A stretch of 64,000 nt of DNA, taken from positions 1 to 64,000 of the forward strand of contig NZ_JACIBX010000008.1 in assembly GCF_014195545.1 (NCBI RefSeq), in the 5' to 3' direction. The notes beneath the pieces are model-generated. The model did not search any database, was not told the DNA's origin, and was given only the letters and a program-made list of their open reading frames with translations. The position numbers were made by a program, and so were the translations under genes. Position 1 is the stretch's first letter. Each line of letters opens with the position of its first letter. The stretch is from Limimaricola variabilis. Its GTDB lineage: Bacteria > Pseudomonadota > Alphaproteobacteria > Rhodobacterales > Rhodobacteraceae. Of this stretch, positions 1-8,602 are shown piece by piece.

Positions 1-18
1 GCAGGCCAAACATCCTGT

Positions 19-95
<77 letters not shown>

Positions 96-100
96 GTTCA

Positions 101-130
101 AACGCCCCCCGGCTCAAGCCGCGGGGCGTT
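101..130 (+). terminator. hairpin after tRNA-fMet
   Basis: The arms AACGCCCC and GGGGCGTT enclose a further, mostly paired GC-rich segment around a TCAA loop. The hairpin starts six bases after the tRNA CCA, so it is probably the tRNA terminator or processing stem. There is no clear T-run, so the termination mechanism is uncertain. Confidence 0.5.
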
Positions 131-260
131 GGTCGTCGGGAGCAGGCCAAAAGGCGGGGCGGGGCGCAGGAGAGGGCAGGCCGACCTGGCAAATACTGCC
201 GCTGGAACGTCGTCTCACCGGTTTTTGTGTTTCGAACCTAAGTCATCAGACCGATGAGTT

Positions 261-287
261 GCCGGTCGCTGCCGCAGAGCGACCGGC
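261..287 (-). terminator. perfect 10-bp hairpin downstream of livF
   Basis: GCCGGTCGCT and AGCGACCGGC flank a 7-base loop. It lies 46 bases beyond the livF stop codon at the end of the long minus-strand liv operon, where a terminator or RNA-stabilising stem is expected. The T-tract on the minus strand lies on the wrong side for a classical intrinsic terminator. The rest of 96-332 holds no gene that I can see. Confidence 0.4.
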
Positions 288-332
288 ATAAAAACTGTCA
301 TTCGACGGAAACGCCATTCCGTCACGCGCCGC

Positions 333-1124
333 TCAGGCGAGCCAACGCTTGCGGCGGCGGTAGTGCTTGATCGCGTGGTAATCGACCTTGCCGCCGCTGC
401 CGAGATAGAATTCCTGGACGTCCGGGTTCGCCTTCAGCGTTGCCGCCTCGCCGGACATGACGATCTGGCCGTTCTCGATCAGGTAGGCGCGGTTGACGAT
501 CTCCAGCGTGGCCGCCGCGTTCTGCTCGACCAGCAGCACGGTCAGCCCGTGCTTCCGGTTGATCTCGCGGATGATCGAGAAGATCTCGGCCACCAGCACC
601 GGCGCCAGGCCGAGGCTCGGCTCGTCCAGCATGATCAGCTTGGGCTCGGTCACCAGCGCCCGGCCGATCGCCAGCATCTGCTGTTCGCCGCCCGACAGGT
701 AGCCGGCCTTGGAGCGGGCCCGCTCCTTGAGCCGAGGAAAGTAGCGGTAGACCTCGTCGCGCAGCTCCTCGAATGACCGTTCGGCCCGCCCGCCGCGATA
801 GGCCGCGACGAGGTTCTCGTCCGGCGTCAGATGGCCGAAGACCCGGCGTCCTTCGAGAACGTGGACCAGACCGCGATCGACCCGGGCCGGCGCGCCGAGG
901 CTGCGCAGATCGGTGTCGCCGAAGCGGATCTCGCCCCGGGTGATGTCGCCCCGCTCCGGGCCGAGCAGGCCGCTGATCGCCTTCAGCGTGGTGCTCTTGC
1001 CGGCGCCGTTGGAGCCGAGGAGGGCGACCATTTCGCCCTCCTTAATCTCCATCGACACGCCCTTGATGGCGAGAAACACCTTGTCGTAGACGACCTCGAC
1101 ATTCGAAAGGGCGAGTCCGCTCAT
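333..1124 (-). CDS. livF: branched-chain-type ABC transporter ATPase LivF
   Basis: This 263-residue ATPase is the second cytoplasmic nucleotide-binding subunit of a HAAT-family (LivFGHMK) importer. Walker A GSNGAGKST is at residues 37-45, the signature LSGGEQQ at 144-150 and Walker B LIMLDEP at 164-170. The segment LEGRRVFGHLTPDENL at 91-106 is typical of LivF rather than LivG. The gene is the last of the minus-strand operon and begins two bases after the binding-protein gene stops. The C-terminal tail is basic (HYRRRKRWLA). The family assignment is secure. The substrate is not evident, but two acyl/aryl-CoA ligases in the operon point to an organic acid rather than leucine. Confidence 0.93.
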   Translation of the reverse strand: MSGLALSNVEVVYDKVFLAIKGVSMEIKEGEMVALLGSNGAGKSTTLKAISGLLGPERGDITRGEIRFGDTDLRSLGAPARVDRGLVHVLEGRRVFGHLTPDENLVAAYRGGRAERSFEELRDEVYRYFPRLKERARSKAGYLSGGEQQMLAIGRALVTEPKLIMLDEPSLGLAPVLVAEIFSIIREINRKHGLTVLLVEQNAAATLEIVNRAYLIENGQIVMSGEAATLKANPDVQEFYLGSGGKVDYHAIKHYRRRKRWLA

Positions 1125-1126
1125 GC

Positions 1127-2377
1127 TCAGTTGCCCCCTGCGTAGGTTGCGGCGCTGGTCTCGATCTCCTCGTGGACGATGTCCTCATAGGCGGTGGTCC
1201 AGTCGCTCACCGGCTTCCACTCCGACCCGGTCCACTCGGAAACACGGCCATAGCCGCCGCCCTGGTGATCGGTGGCGGTGATGGTGATCGGCGGCATAAG
1301 CCCTTCGGCGTCGAAGCCCTCGATCATCTCGAAGCCGGCCTTCAGCTTGGGCCCGGTCAGCGGTGCGCCCTCGCGCTCCAGCGCCAGCCGCGCGGCTTCG
1401 ACCGCCACGGTCATCGTCGCGACGCCGATGTTGTAGTAGCTCGAGCCGACATTGCTGCTGTCGCCCGCGCCGAGGCCCGGCTCGATCACCTTCTCGACGA
1501 TGCGCTCGAGGATCGGGTTGTCGGTGCCGGTGGCGGTCGCCTCGAACCGCTTCAGGCCGACCATCGCGTCGGCGCCGACATTGTTGGCGTCGGTTTCGGC
1601 CATCCAGACGACCGAGCGGATGGCGGCGGGGTCGATGCCGTTGCGGATCGCCTGCTGAACCGACACCGACTGGCCGCCGCCGGCGCCCCAGATGAACACC
1701 ACATCGGGACGGTAGCGGCGCACCTCGGACCAGGTGGCCGACTGCTCGTTGCCGGGGCTGGCATAGGGGAAGGCGCGGATCTCGAAGCCCTCGACCTCGG
1801 CGATCTTCTCGAGCACCGGCATCGGCTCGCGACCGAACGGGCTGTCGATATGCACCACCGCGATCTTCTTGCCCTCGAGGCCGTCGCTCGACTTGATCTG
1901 GTCGGCGAGGATCGCCGCCTGAGACCAGTAGGTCGCCATCGTCGGGAACACGTAGGGGAAGGTCTCGCCCGCCGCCGCGTCGCCGCGTCCGTGGAGCGGG
2001 GTGATCAGCACGACCTCATCCTTCATCACCTGGTCGACCAGGCCGCGCGACACCGGGGTCGAGAGGAAGTCGAACAGGATCGCGCCCTCCTCGCGCGCCC
2101 GGTTGTAGGCCTCGATGCCGCGCTGCGGCTCGTTGCCGGTATCGCGCACGATGGCCTCGATCATGTGGCCGTCGACGCCGCCTTCCTCGTTGACCAGCGT
2201 CAGGTAGTCCTGCTGGCCTTGGTTATACTCGCCGGTCACGAAGGTGTAGACGGCGGTAAAGTCCTGCAGGAGACCGAACTTGATCGGCTCCTTGTCCTGT
2301 GCCGCGGCACCTCCGGCGGCACCTGCCAAGCCAAGTGCCAGCGCCGCCGGCTGCCCGATCCGCTTCAGTATCGTCAT
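1127..2377 (-). CDS. periplasmic binding protein of the liv-type ABC importer
   Basis: A 416-residue protein with a Sec signal peptide (basic start MTILKRIGQ, hydrophobic alanine/glycine core, probable cleavage after GGAAAQ near residue 26) is followed by a type I periplasmic-binding fold (Peripla_BP_6). It begins IKFGLLQDFTAVYTFV and includes the segment LVNEEGGVDG, common in this family. A strong ribosome site (GGAGGAGG) precedes the ATG. It captures the ligand in the periplasm for the LivH/LivM permeases encoded just upstream in the operon. Such proteins bind amino acids, amides, urea, aromatic acids or dicarboxylates. The neighbouring CoA ligases favour a carboxylic acid, as an inference. 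Confidence 0.9.
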   Translation of the reverse strand: MTILKRIGQPAALALGLAGAAGGAAAQDKEPIKFGLLQDFTAVYTFVTGEYNQGQQDYLTLVNEEGGVDGHMIEAIVRDTGNEPQRGIEAYNRAREEGAILFDFLSTPVSRGLVDQVMKDEVVLITPLHGRGDAAAGETFPYVFPTMATYWSQAAILADQIKSSDGLEGKKIAVVHIDSPFGREPMPVLEKIAEVEGFEIRAFPYASPGNEQSATWSEVRRYRPDVVFIWGAGGGQSVSVQQAIRNGIDPAAIRSVVWMAETDANNVGADAMVGLKRFEATATGTDNPILERIVEKVIEPGLGAGDSSNVGSSYYNIGVATMTVAVEAARLALEREGAPLTGPKLKAGFEMIEGFDAEGLMPPITITATDHQGGGYGRVSEWTGSEWKPVSDWTTAYEDIVHEEIETSAATYAGGN

Positions 2378-2412
2378 AGGGTTCCTCCTCCCTCAACGGC
2401 CCTTTCGGGCCT

Positions 2413-3486
2413 TCAGCTTCCGGAATGGCGGAACGGCCAAACCAGGAAGTATTTCCGAATGTTGTCGTAGATCTTGGCGAGGCCGAGCGGCTCGAACAGC
2501 AGGAAGCCGATGATCATACCGCCGTAGAAGATCAGCGGCAGATGCGCCGTCAGGTTCTGCGAGATCGAGAACCAGCCCGCCGCGCCGAGACCGGCGATCA
2601 AGTTGGTCAGCACGATCGGCACCAAGAGCACGAAGCCGGCGCCGAGATAGCCGCCGACGACGCTGCCAAGGCCGCCGACCAGCACCATCGCGACGAGCTG
2701 GATCGAGACGTTGAAGCCGAACTGCTCCGGCGTCACCGCGCCGTAGTAGCAGAACGCCAGGATCGCGCCGGACACGCCGCCCGCGAAGGACGCGGTCATG
2801 AAAGCCGTCAGCTTGGTGCGGAACGGATCGACGCCGATCACCGCCGCGGCGAAGTCCTTGTCACGGATTGCCGCCAGCGCTCGGCCGAAGCTGGTGCGCT
2901 TCACGTTCAGGAAGAACAGCGTCATCAGCACGGTCCAGAGCAGCGCGACGTAGTAGCGCGCGTCGAGGCTGTCGATCGGGATCCACAGGAACGAGACCTC
3001 CGGGGTGCGCAGCGTCGCCTGCGCGCCGCCCGAGATCGCCGGCACGTTCGAGATCACCCAGTCCACGAGGTACTGCATGGCGAGCGTCGCCATCACCAGA
3101 TAGAGGCCCTTCACCCGCAGCGCCGCGGCGCCGAAGGCGGTGCCGATCACCGCGGCCGTGAGACCGCCGCCGAGCAGCGCGAACTCGAAGGGCACGCCGC
3201 CGCGGGCGAGGTGGATCGAGCTGTAGGCGCCGATCGCCATCACCGCGGCAAAGCCGAAATGCAGCTGCCCGCCAAGCCCCATCAGCAGCGACAGCGAGAG
3301 GGCCGCCGCGGTCCAGATCAGCCAGGGCAGGGCGTAGCTGCCGAGATAGAGATCGGAGATCAGCAGCGGCGCGAGCAGCGCCAGCAGCGCCAGCACCCCG
3401 ACCTGCCACCGATCGGCCGCGATCGGCCAGAGTTGACGGGCGGCCGGGTAGCTCGTGTGGCGCACGCCGGAAAGACGGTAGAACAT
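2413..3486 (-). CDS. livM: branched-chain-type ABC permease LivM
   Basis: The 357-residue polytopic inner-membrane protein has about nine hydrophobic segments and the LivM landmarks GLGGQLHFGFAAVMAIGAYSS (about residues 70-90) and LVGGLGSVVGGYLGAGFVLL. The conserved cytoplasmic coupling region RTSFGRALAAIRDKDFAAAVIG contacts the ATPases. It forms the heterodimeric channel with LivH, whose gene ends 3 bases upstream. The length fits the family. The 35-base gap before the binding-protein gene holds that gene's ribosome site. Confidence 0.93.
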   Translation of the reverse strand: MFYRLSGVRHTSYPAARQLWPIAADRWQVGVLALLALLAPLLISDLYLGSYALPWLIWTAAALSLSLLMGLGGQLHFGFAAVMAIGAYSSIHLARGGVPFEFALLGGGLTAAVIGTAFGAAALRVKGLYLVMATLAMQYLVDWVISNVPAISGGAQATLRTPEVSFLWIPIDSLDARYYVALLWTVLMTLFFLNVKRTSFGRALAAIRDKDFAAAVIGVDPFRTKLTAFMTASFAGGVSGAILAFCYYGAVTPEQFGFNVSIQLVAMVLVGGLGSVVGGYLGAGFVLLVPIVLTNLIAGLGAAGWFSISQNLTAHLPLIFYGGMIIGFLLFEPLGLAKIYDNIRKYFLVWPFRHSGS

Positions 3487-3489
3487 GGC

Positions 3490-4368
3490 TCAGATCCTCT
3501 CGATGTCTTCGCGGCCGAAGATCCCGTGCGGCCGCACGAGGATGGTCAGCAGGATGATGACGGAGGTGACGACGTCGCGCGTGCTGCCCCCCGCATAGGC
3601 GTCGAGATAGCCGGGGATGACGCTGCCGAGGATGCCCACGGCAAGGCCGCCCACCAGCACCCCCTTGATCGAGTCGATGCCGCCGAGGATCACCACGGCA
3701 ATCGCCGGGAACAGCAGCGTCGACAGGGTCCAGTCGACCCCCTGCACCGATCCCCACAGCACCCCGGCGCCGACCGCCGCGATGCCGGCGATGCCCCAGG
3801 ACAGCCCGATCGCCCGTTCGACCGACAGACCGACCGCCCAGCTGGCGACGTGGTCGTCCGAGACCGCGCGTAGCTTGGTGCCGAGCCGGGTGCGGAAGAA
3901 CAGCATCGAGGCGCCGATCAGCAGCAGCGCGACCAGCCCGCCGATCAGGTAGGCGCGGTTCATAAACACGTCGGCGACGATCACCGGCGCGAGGCCGATG
4001 CCGAGGTCGATCGATTTCGGCGAGGCGCCGAACACGCCGGGGATCAGCCCGCGCAGCAGGATCTCCATCCCGAGCGTCAGCATCACCACCATGATCACCG
4101 GCTGTCCGACCATGCGCCGCAGCAGCAGCCGCTCGACCAAGAGGCCGAAGCCGAACATCAGCGCCGCGCCGGCCAGGATCGCGATCCAGATCGGCAGGCC
4201 GAGCGAGCCGAGATACCAGACGAGGAAGGCGGCCATCATCACCAGCGCGCCCTGCGCCAGGTTCGGCACCCCGGCCGATTTGTAGATCAGCACGAAGCCG
4301 AGGGCGGCCAATGCATACATCAGCCCGACCAGCGCACCGTTGACCAGAAGTTCAATGAAATAGGCCAT
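3490..4368 (-). CDS. livH: branched-chain-type ABC permease LivH
   Basis: The 292-residue integral membrane protein matches LivH. It has the N-terminal pattern FIELLVNGALVGLMYALAAL, the coupling-helix region TRLGTKLRAVSDDHVASWAVGL, and the conserved end LTILVRPHGIFGRE. It partners LivM in the inner membrane. Only one base separates its ATG from the stop codon of the acyl-CoA synthetase gene, so the two are read from one transcript and probably coupled. Confidence 0.93.
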   Translation of the reverse strand: MAYFIELLVNGALVGLMYALAALGFVLIYKSAGVPNLAQGALVMMAAFLVWYLGSLGLPIWIAILAGAALMFGFGLLVERLLLRRMVGQPVIMVVMLTLGMEILLRGLIPGVFGASPKSIDLGIGLAPVIVADVFMNRAYLIGGLVALLLIGASMLFFRTRLGTKLRAVSDDHVASWAVGLSVERAIGLSWGIAGIAAVGAGVLWGSVQGVDWTLSTLLFPAIAVVILGGIDSIKGVLVGGLAVGILGSVIPGYLDAYAGGSTRDVVTSVIILLTILVRPHGIFGREDIERI

Positions 4369-4369
4369 G

Positions 4370-6328
4370 TCAGTGCTGCCCTCCGTCCAGGTCGCCGATC
4401 TTCAGAACCCGGGTCAGCACCCCGGTTTCGCCGCTCTCGTAGGTGATGCGCGCCTCGTATTCGATCTCGTCGTGACCGGCATAGACCGCGTCGATGATCT
4501 GCCCGTAGCGCGCGTCGATCACCCCGCGCTTGAGCTTGCGGGTCCGGGTCACCTCGCCGTCATCGGGGTCGAATTCCTTGTGCAGGTTCACGAAGCGGCG
4601 GATCGACAGCTCGGCCGGAACCGCGTCGTTGAGCCGGGCGATCTCGCGGCGCACCAGTTCGAGCACCTCGGGCCGCTGCGACAGCTCGGCATAGGAGGTG
4701 TAGGACAGGCCGCGCTCCTGCGCCCATTGCCCGACTGCCGCGAAGTCGATGCAGACGATCGCCGAGAGGAAGGCGCGGTCCTTGCCGATGACGCAGACAT
4801 CGCGGATCGCCGAGGCGAACTTCAGCCGGTTCTCCAGATAGGTCGGGATGAACCTCGTGCCGTCGGCCTTGTGCATCACCTCCGACAACCGGCCCAGCAC
4901 CATCAGCTGCCCGTCATCGCTCCACTGCCCGGCGTCGCCGGTGCAGAGCCAGCCGTCGCGCAGGCTTTCGGCGGTGGCCTTCTCGTTCTCGAAGTAGCCG
5001 TCGAAGATGTTGCCACCCTTCAGCAGGATCTCACCGGTCTCGTCGATCCGCACCTCGACCCCGGGGAAGGGGCGGCCGACGGTGGTCAGGCTGATGTCGT
5101 CGCTCGACTGCGCGACGGCCAAGGCGCAGTTCTCGGTCTGGCCGTAGAACTGACGCAGGTTGAGGCCGAGCGCGCGGAAATAGAGGAACACCTCCTCGCC
5201 GATGGCCTCACCGGCGGTGTAGGGCCGCGCAACCCGGCGCAGGCCGAGCTGGTCACGCAGCGGGCCGTAGATCACCACGTCGCCGACGCCGCGCCAGAAC
5301 CGCTGCAGCGCCGATGGCTTGCGGCCTGCCAGCCGGGCGCGTTCGAGTTCGAGCGCGAAGGGCATGAAGTGGTCATAGAGCCGCCGCTTCAGCCCCGAGG
5401 TTTCGGCAATGCCGACCTGGACCCGCGTCAGCATCGCCGACCAGGCGCGCGGCGAGGCGAAGTAGAGCGTCGGAGCGATCTCGCGCAGGTCGTGCAGCGC
5501 GGTCTCCTGGTTCTCGGGCACGTTGACAGTGAACCGCAGCTCGATCGCGGCGGCGATCGAGAAGCTGAAATCGCCCACCCAGGCCATCGGCAGGTAGGCC
5601 ATGTGCTCCTCGCCCTCGCGGAAATAGCCGGCAGCGGCGGCGTTGCGCACCCCCGAGAGCACGTGTCCGTGGCGCAGCGGGATGCCCTTGGGCGCGCCGG
5701 TGGTGCCCGAGGAATGCAGCAGGACCGCGGTGTCGAACACCGTCGCGCGGCCGATTAGATCGTCGCGCAGCCCGGCCTCGGCGGCGAGCCGGGCCTGGCC
5801 GTTCTCGGCGAGATCGGCCAGCGCGGCGGCGCCTGCTGGCGCCTTGGCGCCGAGCCCGCGCGGATCGTCGTAGAAGATCTTCGTCAGGTCGGGATGCCGG
5901 TCGCGCAGGCTTTCGAGCTTGTCGACCTGCTCCTGATCCTCGACCACCGCGGCGCGGATGCCCTCGCGGATCATCTGGTCCAGCAGCTCTTCGGGCCGGG
6001 CATCGGAATAGGCCGGCGCCGGGATCGCGCGCAGCGCGGTCAGCGCCAGCGTCGCGACATAGAGGCGGGCGCGATTGTCGCCGGTGACCAGCACGATATC
6101 GCCCGGCCCGATGCCTGCCGCCTCGAAGCCGGCGGCAAGCGCCAGAACGGCGTCGAGATAGCCGGCCCAGGTGGTCTGCTGCCAGATGCCGTGGTCGCGT
6201 TCGCGCATCGCGATCCCGTCGGGATGCGTCCGGGCGTTGCGCGCCAGAAGCGCGATCAGCGTGTCGCCCGGCTCCCAGTCGGGGTGCAGGATGCGCGGGT
6301 CGCGGGACGGCTGCGGGTCATGCTGCAT
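4370..6328 (-). CDS. long-chain acyl-CoA synthetase-like AMP-forming ligase
   Basis: The 652-residue adenylate-forming enzyme activates a carboxylic acid to its CoA thioester with ATP. The phosphate-binding loop LLHSSGTTGAPKG lies near residue 210, the adenine region includes FYGQTENCALA, and the core motif GDAGQWSDDGQLMVLGR holds the hinge. Length and motif order fit long-chain fatty acid-CoA ligases (FadD15/FAA type) rather than short acetate ligases. It sits between livG (11-base overlap at its start) and livH (one-base gap), an arrangement that suggests the imported acid is trapped as a CoA ester on entry. The true chain type is unknown; aromatic or medium-chain acids are equally possible. 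Confidence 0.87.
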   Translation of the reverse strand: MQHDPQPSRDPRILHPDWEPGDTLIALLARNARTHPDGIAMRERDHGIWQQTTWAGYLDAVLALAAGFEAAGIGPGDIVLVTGDNRARLYVATLALTALRAIPAPAYSDARPEELLDQMIREGIRAAVVEDQEQVDKLESLRDRHPDLTKIFYDDPRGLGAKAPAGAAALADLAENGQARLAAEAGLRDDLIGRATVFDTAVLLHSSGTTGAPKGIPLRHGHVLSGVRNAAAAGYFREGEEHMAYLPMAWVGDFSFSIAAAIELRFTVNVPENQETALHDLREIAPTLYFASPRAWSAMLTRVQVGIAETSGLKRRLYDHFMPFALELERARLAGRKPSALQRFWRGVGDVVIYGPLRDQLGLRRVARPYTAGEAIGEEVFLYFRALGLNLRQFYGQTENCALAVAQSSDDISLTTVGRPFPGVEVRIDETGEILLKGGNIFDGYFENEKATAESLRDGWLCTGDAGQWSDDGQLMVLGRLSEVMHKADGTRFIPTYLENRLKFASAIRDVCVIGKDRAFLSAIVCIDFAAVGQWAQERGLSYTSYAELSQRPEVLELVRREIARLNDAVPAELSIRRFVNLHKEFDPDDGEVTRTRKLKRGVIDARYGQIIDAVYAGHDEIEYEARITYESGETGVLTRVLKIGDLDGGQH

Positions 6329-7097
6329 GGGCTTGCCCCCCGATATAGGCGGCGACGACCTCGGGGTCCGACATCGCAGTACGGGCCGGACCCTCGGCGA
6401 TCTTGTTGCCGTCGTTGAGCACCAGAACGCGGTCGCAGATCGAGGTCACCACGTCGAGGTGATGCTCGATGATCAACACGCTGAGGTTCAGCTCCTCCTG
6501 CGCGTCGAGGATGAAGCGGACCATGTATTCCTTCTCTTCCTGGTTCATCCCGGCCATCGGCTCGTCCAGAACGAGCATGCGCGGCTCGGCGCAAAGCGCG
6601 CGGGCCAGCTCGACGCGCTTCTGCAGCCCGAGGGGGATCACCTCGACATGCTCGTCACGCACGCTTTCGAGCTGCAGCAGGTCGATGATCTGCTCGACCT
6701 TGCGGCGGTGCGCGACTTCTTCCTTCGCGGCCCAGAACGGGTAGAACAGCGCCGCCAGCGGGTTCGGGTTCATGAAGATGTGCCGACCCATCAGGATATT
6801 CTCGAGCACGCTCATGCCCTTGAACAGGGCCACGTTCTGGAAGGTCCGGGCGATGCCATTGGCGGCGATGCGATGCGGTCGCATGCCGTTGATCTGCTTG
6901 CCCTCGAACAGAATCTGGCCCCGCTGCGGGGCGTAGAACCCGGTGATGCAGTTCACCAGCGTCGTCTTGCCCGAGCCGTTGGGGCCGACGAGACCGAAGA
7001 TCTCGCCCTGCTGGATCTCGGCCGAGATGCCCTTGAGCGCATGGATGCCGCCGAAGAAGCGGTTGATGTTCTCGCACTGCAGCACCGGTTCGCTCAC
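6318..7097 (-). CDS. livG: branched-chain-type ABC transporter ATPase LivG
   Basis: The 259-residue ATPase has Walker A GPNGSGKTT at residues 38-46 and Walker B MLVLDEPMAGMN. The usual LSGGQ signature is replaced by PLGLQKRVELARAL, a form I associate with LivG proteins in operons that also encode CoA ligases. Translation starts at GTG (7095-7097) behind GGGAGGA. It works with LivF as the ATPase pair of the importer. The 121 bases between it and the upstream ligase gene contain no further gene. Confidence 0.92.
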   Translation of the reverse strand: MSEPVLQCENINRFFGGIHALKGISAEIQQGEIFGLVGPNGSGKTTLVNCITGFYAPQRGQILFEGKQINGMRPHRIAANGIARTFQNVALFKGMSVLENILMGRHIFMNPNPLAALFYPFWAAKEEVAHRRKVEQIIDLLQLESVRDEHVEVIPLGLQKRVELARALCAEPRMLVLDEPMAGMNQEEKEYMVRFILDAQEELNLSVLIIEHHLDVVTSICDRVLVLNDGNKIAEGPARTAMSDPEVVAAYIGGQAHAA

Positions 7098-7218
7098 GCC
7101 ATCCTCCCGGGGCGTCGGTGCGCCTGCCTCAAATGGTCCATTCGATGTCCTCCCTAGGCGGGGGCGCCGGCTCTCCCCAGCCGGCGTGCCCCGTCATTGC
7201 ATGTCGTGCGGCCGGCGT

Positions 7219-8454
7219 TCAGACCGCGATGTCGCGCTGGTCGTCGATCACCTTGCCGTCGTTCGGCAGGCTGCCCGGCGGGTGGAAGACCACCTCGCCG
7301 CGCAGCCGGCATTCCGCCCGCAGCGCCTCGCCGAGGCGTTGCGCCAGCCCGTCGCCCTGCTGGGCGCTTTCCACCTCGAGGGTCAGCGAGTCGCGCCCCT
7401 CGGTCTCGCGCACCACAAGGCGGGCGCGGCCGATTTCGGGATAGGGTTTCACGGTCCGCGCCACCTGCGCCGGATGGACGAACATGCCGCGCACCTTGGT
7501 GGTCTGGTCGGCGCGGCCCATCCAGCCGCGCAGCCGCGGCGCGGTCCGGCCGCAGGGGCTCTGGCCCGGCATGATCGCGGACAAATCGCCGGTCGCGAGC
7601 CGGATCAGCGGATAGGCGGGGTTGAAGGTGGTGACGACAACCTCGCCGACCTCGCCCTCGGCCACCGGATCGCCGGTGCCGGGGCGGACGATCTCGACGA
7701 TCGCCTGCTCGGAGGTCACCAGCCCGTCGCCCGGCGTGGTCTCGTAAGCGATCAGCCCGAGCTCGGCGGTGCCGTAGCACTGGCGCACCGCGATGCCGCG
7801 GGCCGCGTACCAGTCGCGCAGGGCCGGGAACAGCGGGCCGCCGGTGACCAGCGCCTTCTTCACCGCGCCCGTATCCACGCCCTTGGCATCGGCCTTCTCG
7901 AGGATTGTGCGCAGGAAGTCGGGGGTGCCGATATAGGCGGTGATGCCGAGCCGCTCGATCGCCTCGACCTGCTGATCGGTATTGCCGATCCCGGCGGGAA
8001 ACACGGTCGCGCCGACCCCGGCGCAGGCGTGGTCGAACATGATCCCGGCCGGCGTCATGTGGTAGGCAAAGCAGTTCGCCACCACGTCCTCCGCCCCGAT
8101 GCCGGCCGCGTGCAACGCCCGCTCGAAATGCCAGTGCGGCGCGTCGGTCTCTGGCTCTGCGATCGGGCCGGGCGACAGGTAGACCCGACGGAAACCGCCG
8201 GCCGGCCGCGTTGCCAGCCCGCCGAATGGCGGGGTCCGCTCCTGCCGCTCGGGCAGCTCGGACTTGCGCAGCACCGGCAGGCGGGCCAGCGCGGCGCGGT
8301 CGGTGACGGCGTCGCAATCAAACTGGGCGAGGGCCTCGCGCCAATAGGGTGCCGTGGCCTTCGCATGGCCAAGTACCTCGCGCAGCGCGGCGAACTGCGC
8401 CGCCTCCCGCTCCTGCTGATCGCGCGCTTCGAGTGCGTCGTAGAACTTCGCCAT
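7219..8454 (-). CDS. phenylacetate-CoA ligase-like (PaaK family) protein
   Basis: This 411-residue protein (start ATG 8454, GGGAGG upstream) has the PaaK layout: an N-terminal segment ending YWREAL, an adenylation core with VTGGPLFPALRDWY and the signature QCYGTAELGLIAYET, and a C-terminal lid with GWMGRADQTTKVRGMFVHPAQV. PaaK enzymes make aryl-acetyl-CoA or related thioesters. The reading frame stays open to 8649, but the extra 65 residues lack family similarity and would overlap the divergent kinase gene. As first gene of the minus-strand operon it supports aromatic or arylalkanoic acid as the substrate class. No ring-cleavage genes are present nearby. Confidence 0.85.
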   Translation of the reverse strand: MAKFYDALEARDQQEREAAQFAALREVLGHAKATAPYWREALAQFDCDAVTDRAALARLPVLRKSELPERQERTPPFGGLATRPAGGFRRVYLSPGPIAEPETDAPHWHFERALHAAGIGAEDVVANCFAYHMTPAGIMFDHACAGVGATVFPAGIGNTDQQVEAIERLGITAYIGTPDFLRTILEKADAKGVDTGAVKKALVTGGPLFPALRDWYAARGIAVRQCYGTAELGLIAYETTPGDGLVTSEQAIVEIVRPGTGDPVAEGEVGEVVVTTFNPAYPLIRLATGDLSAIMPGQSPCGRTAPRLRGWMGRADQTTKVRGMFVHPAQVARTVKPYPEIGRARLVVRETEGRDSLTLEVESAQQGDGLAQRLGEALRAECRLRGEVVFHPPGSLPNDGKVIDDQRDIAV

Positions 8455-8500
8455 CCTGCCTGCGGACCTCCCATATCCTCGCCGGCAAGCTGTCGGGCGA

Positions 8501-8540
8501 TTGTTACGAGAATGTTGCCGGTTGCGGGATTTGTAACGAG
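8501..8540. promoter_or_regulatory. 30-bp-spaced direct repeat TTGTWACGAG between divergent operons
   Basis: TTGTTACGAG (8501-8510) and TTGTAACGAG (8531-8540) differ at one base and start exactly 30 bp apart, so they lie close to the same face of the helix. They occupy the middle of the 148-base region between the PaaK-like gene and the divergent two-component genes. OmpR-type regulators bind tandem direct repeats, and such a regulator is encoded next door. GTTAC/GTAAC can also be read as an inverted pair. Binding is an inference. Confidence 0.45.
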
Positions 8541-8602
8541 CGGCCAGTCTGCGCCCGCTATCGGCAGGGGAGGCCGGGCGGCACCAAAGGGGGGACCACC
8601 GC

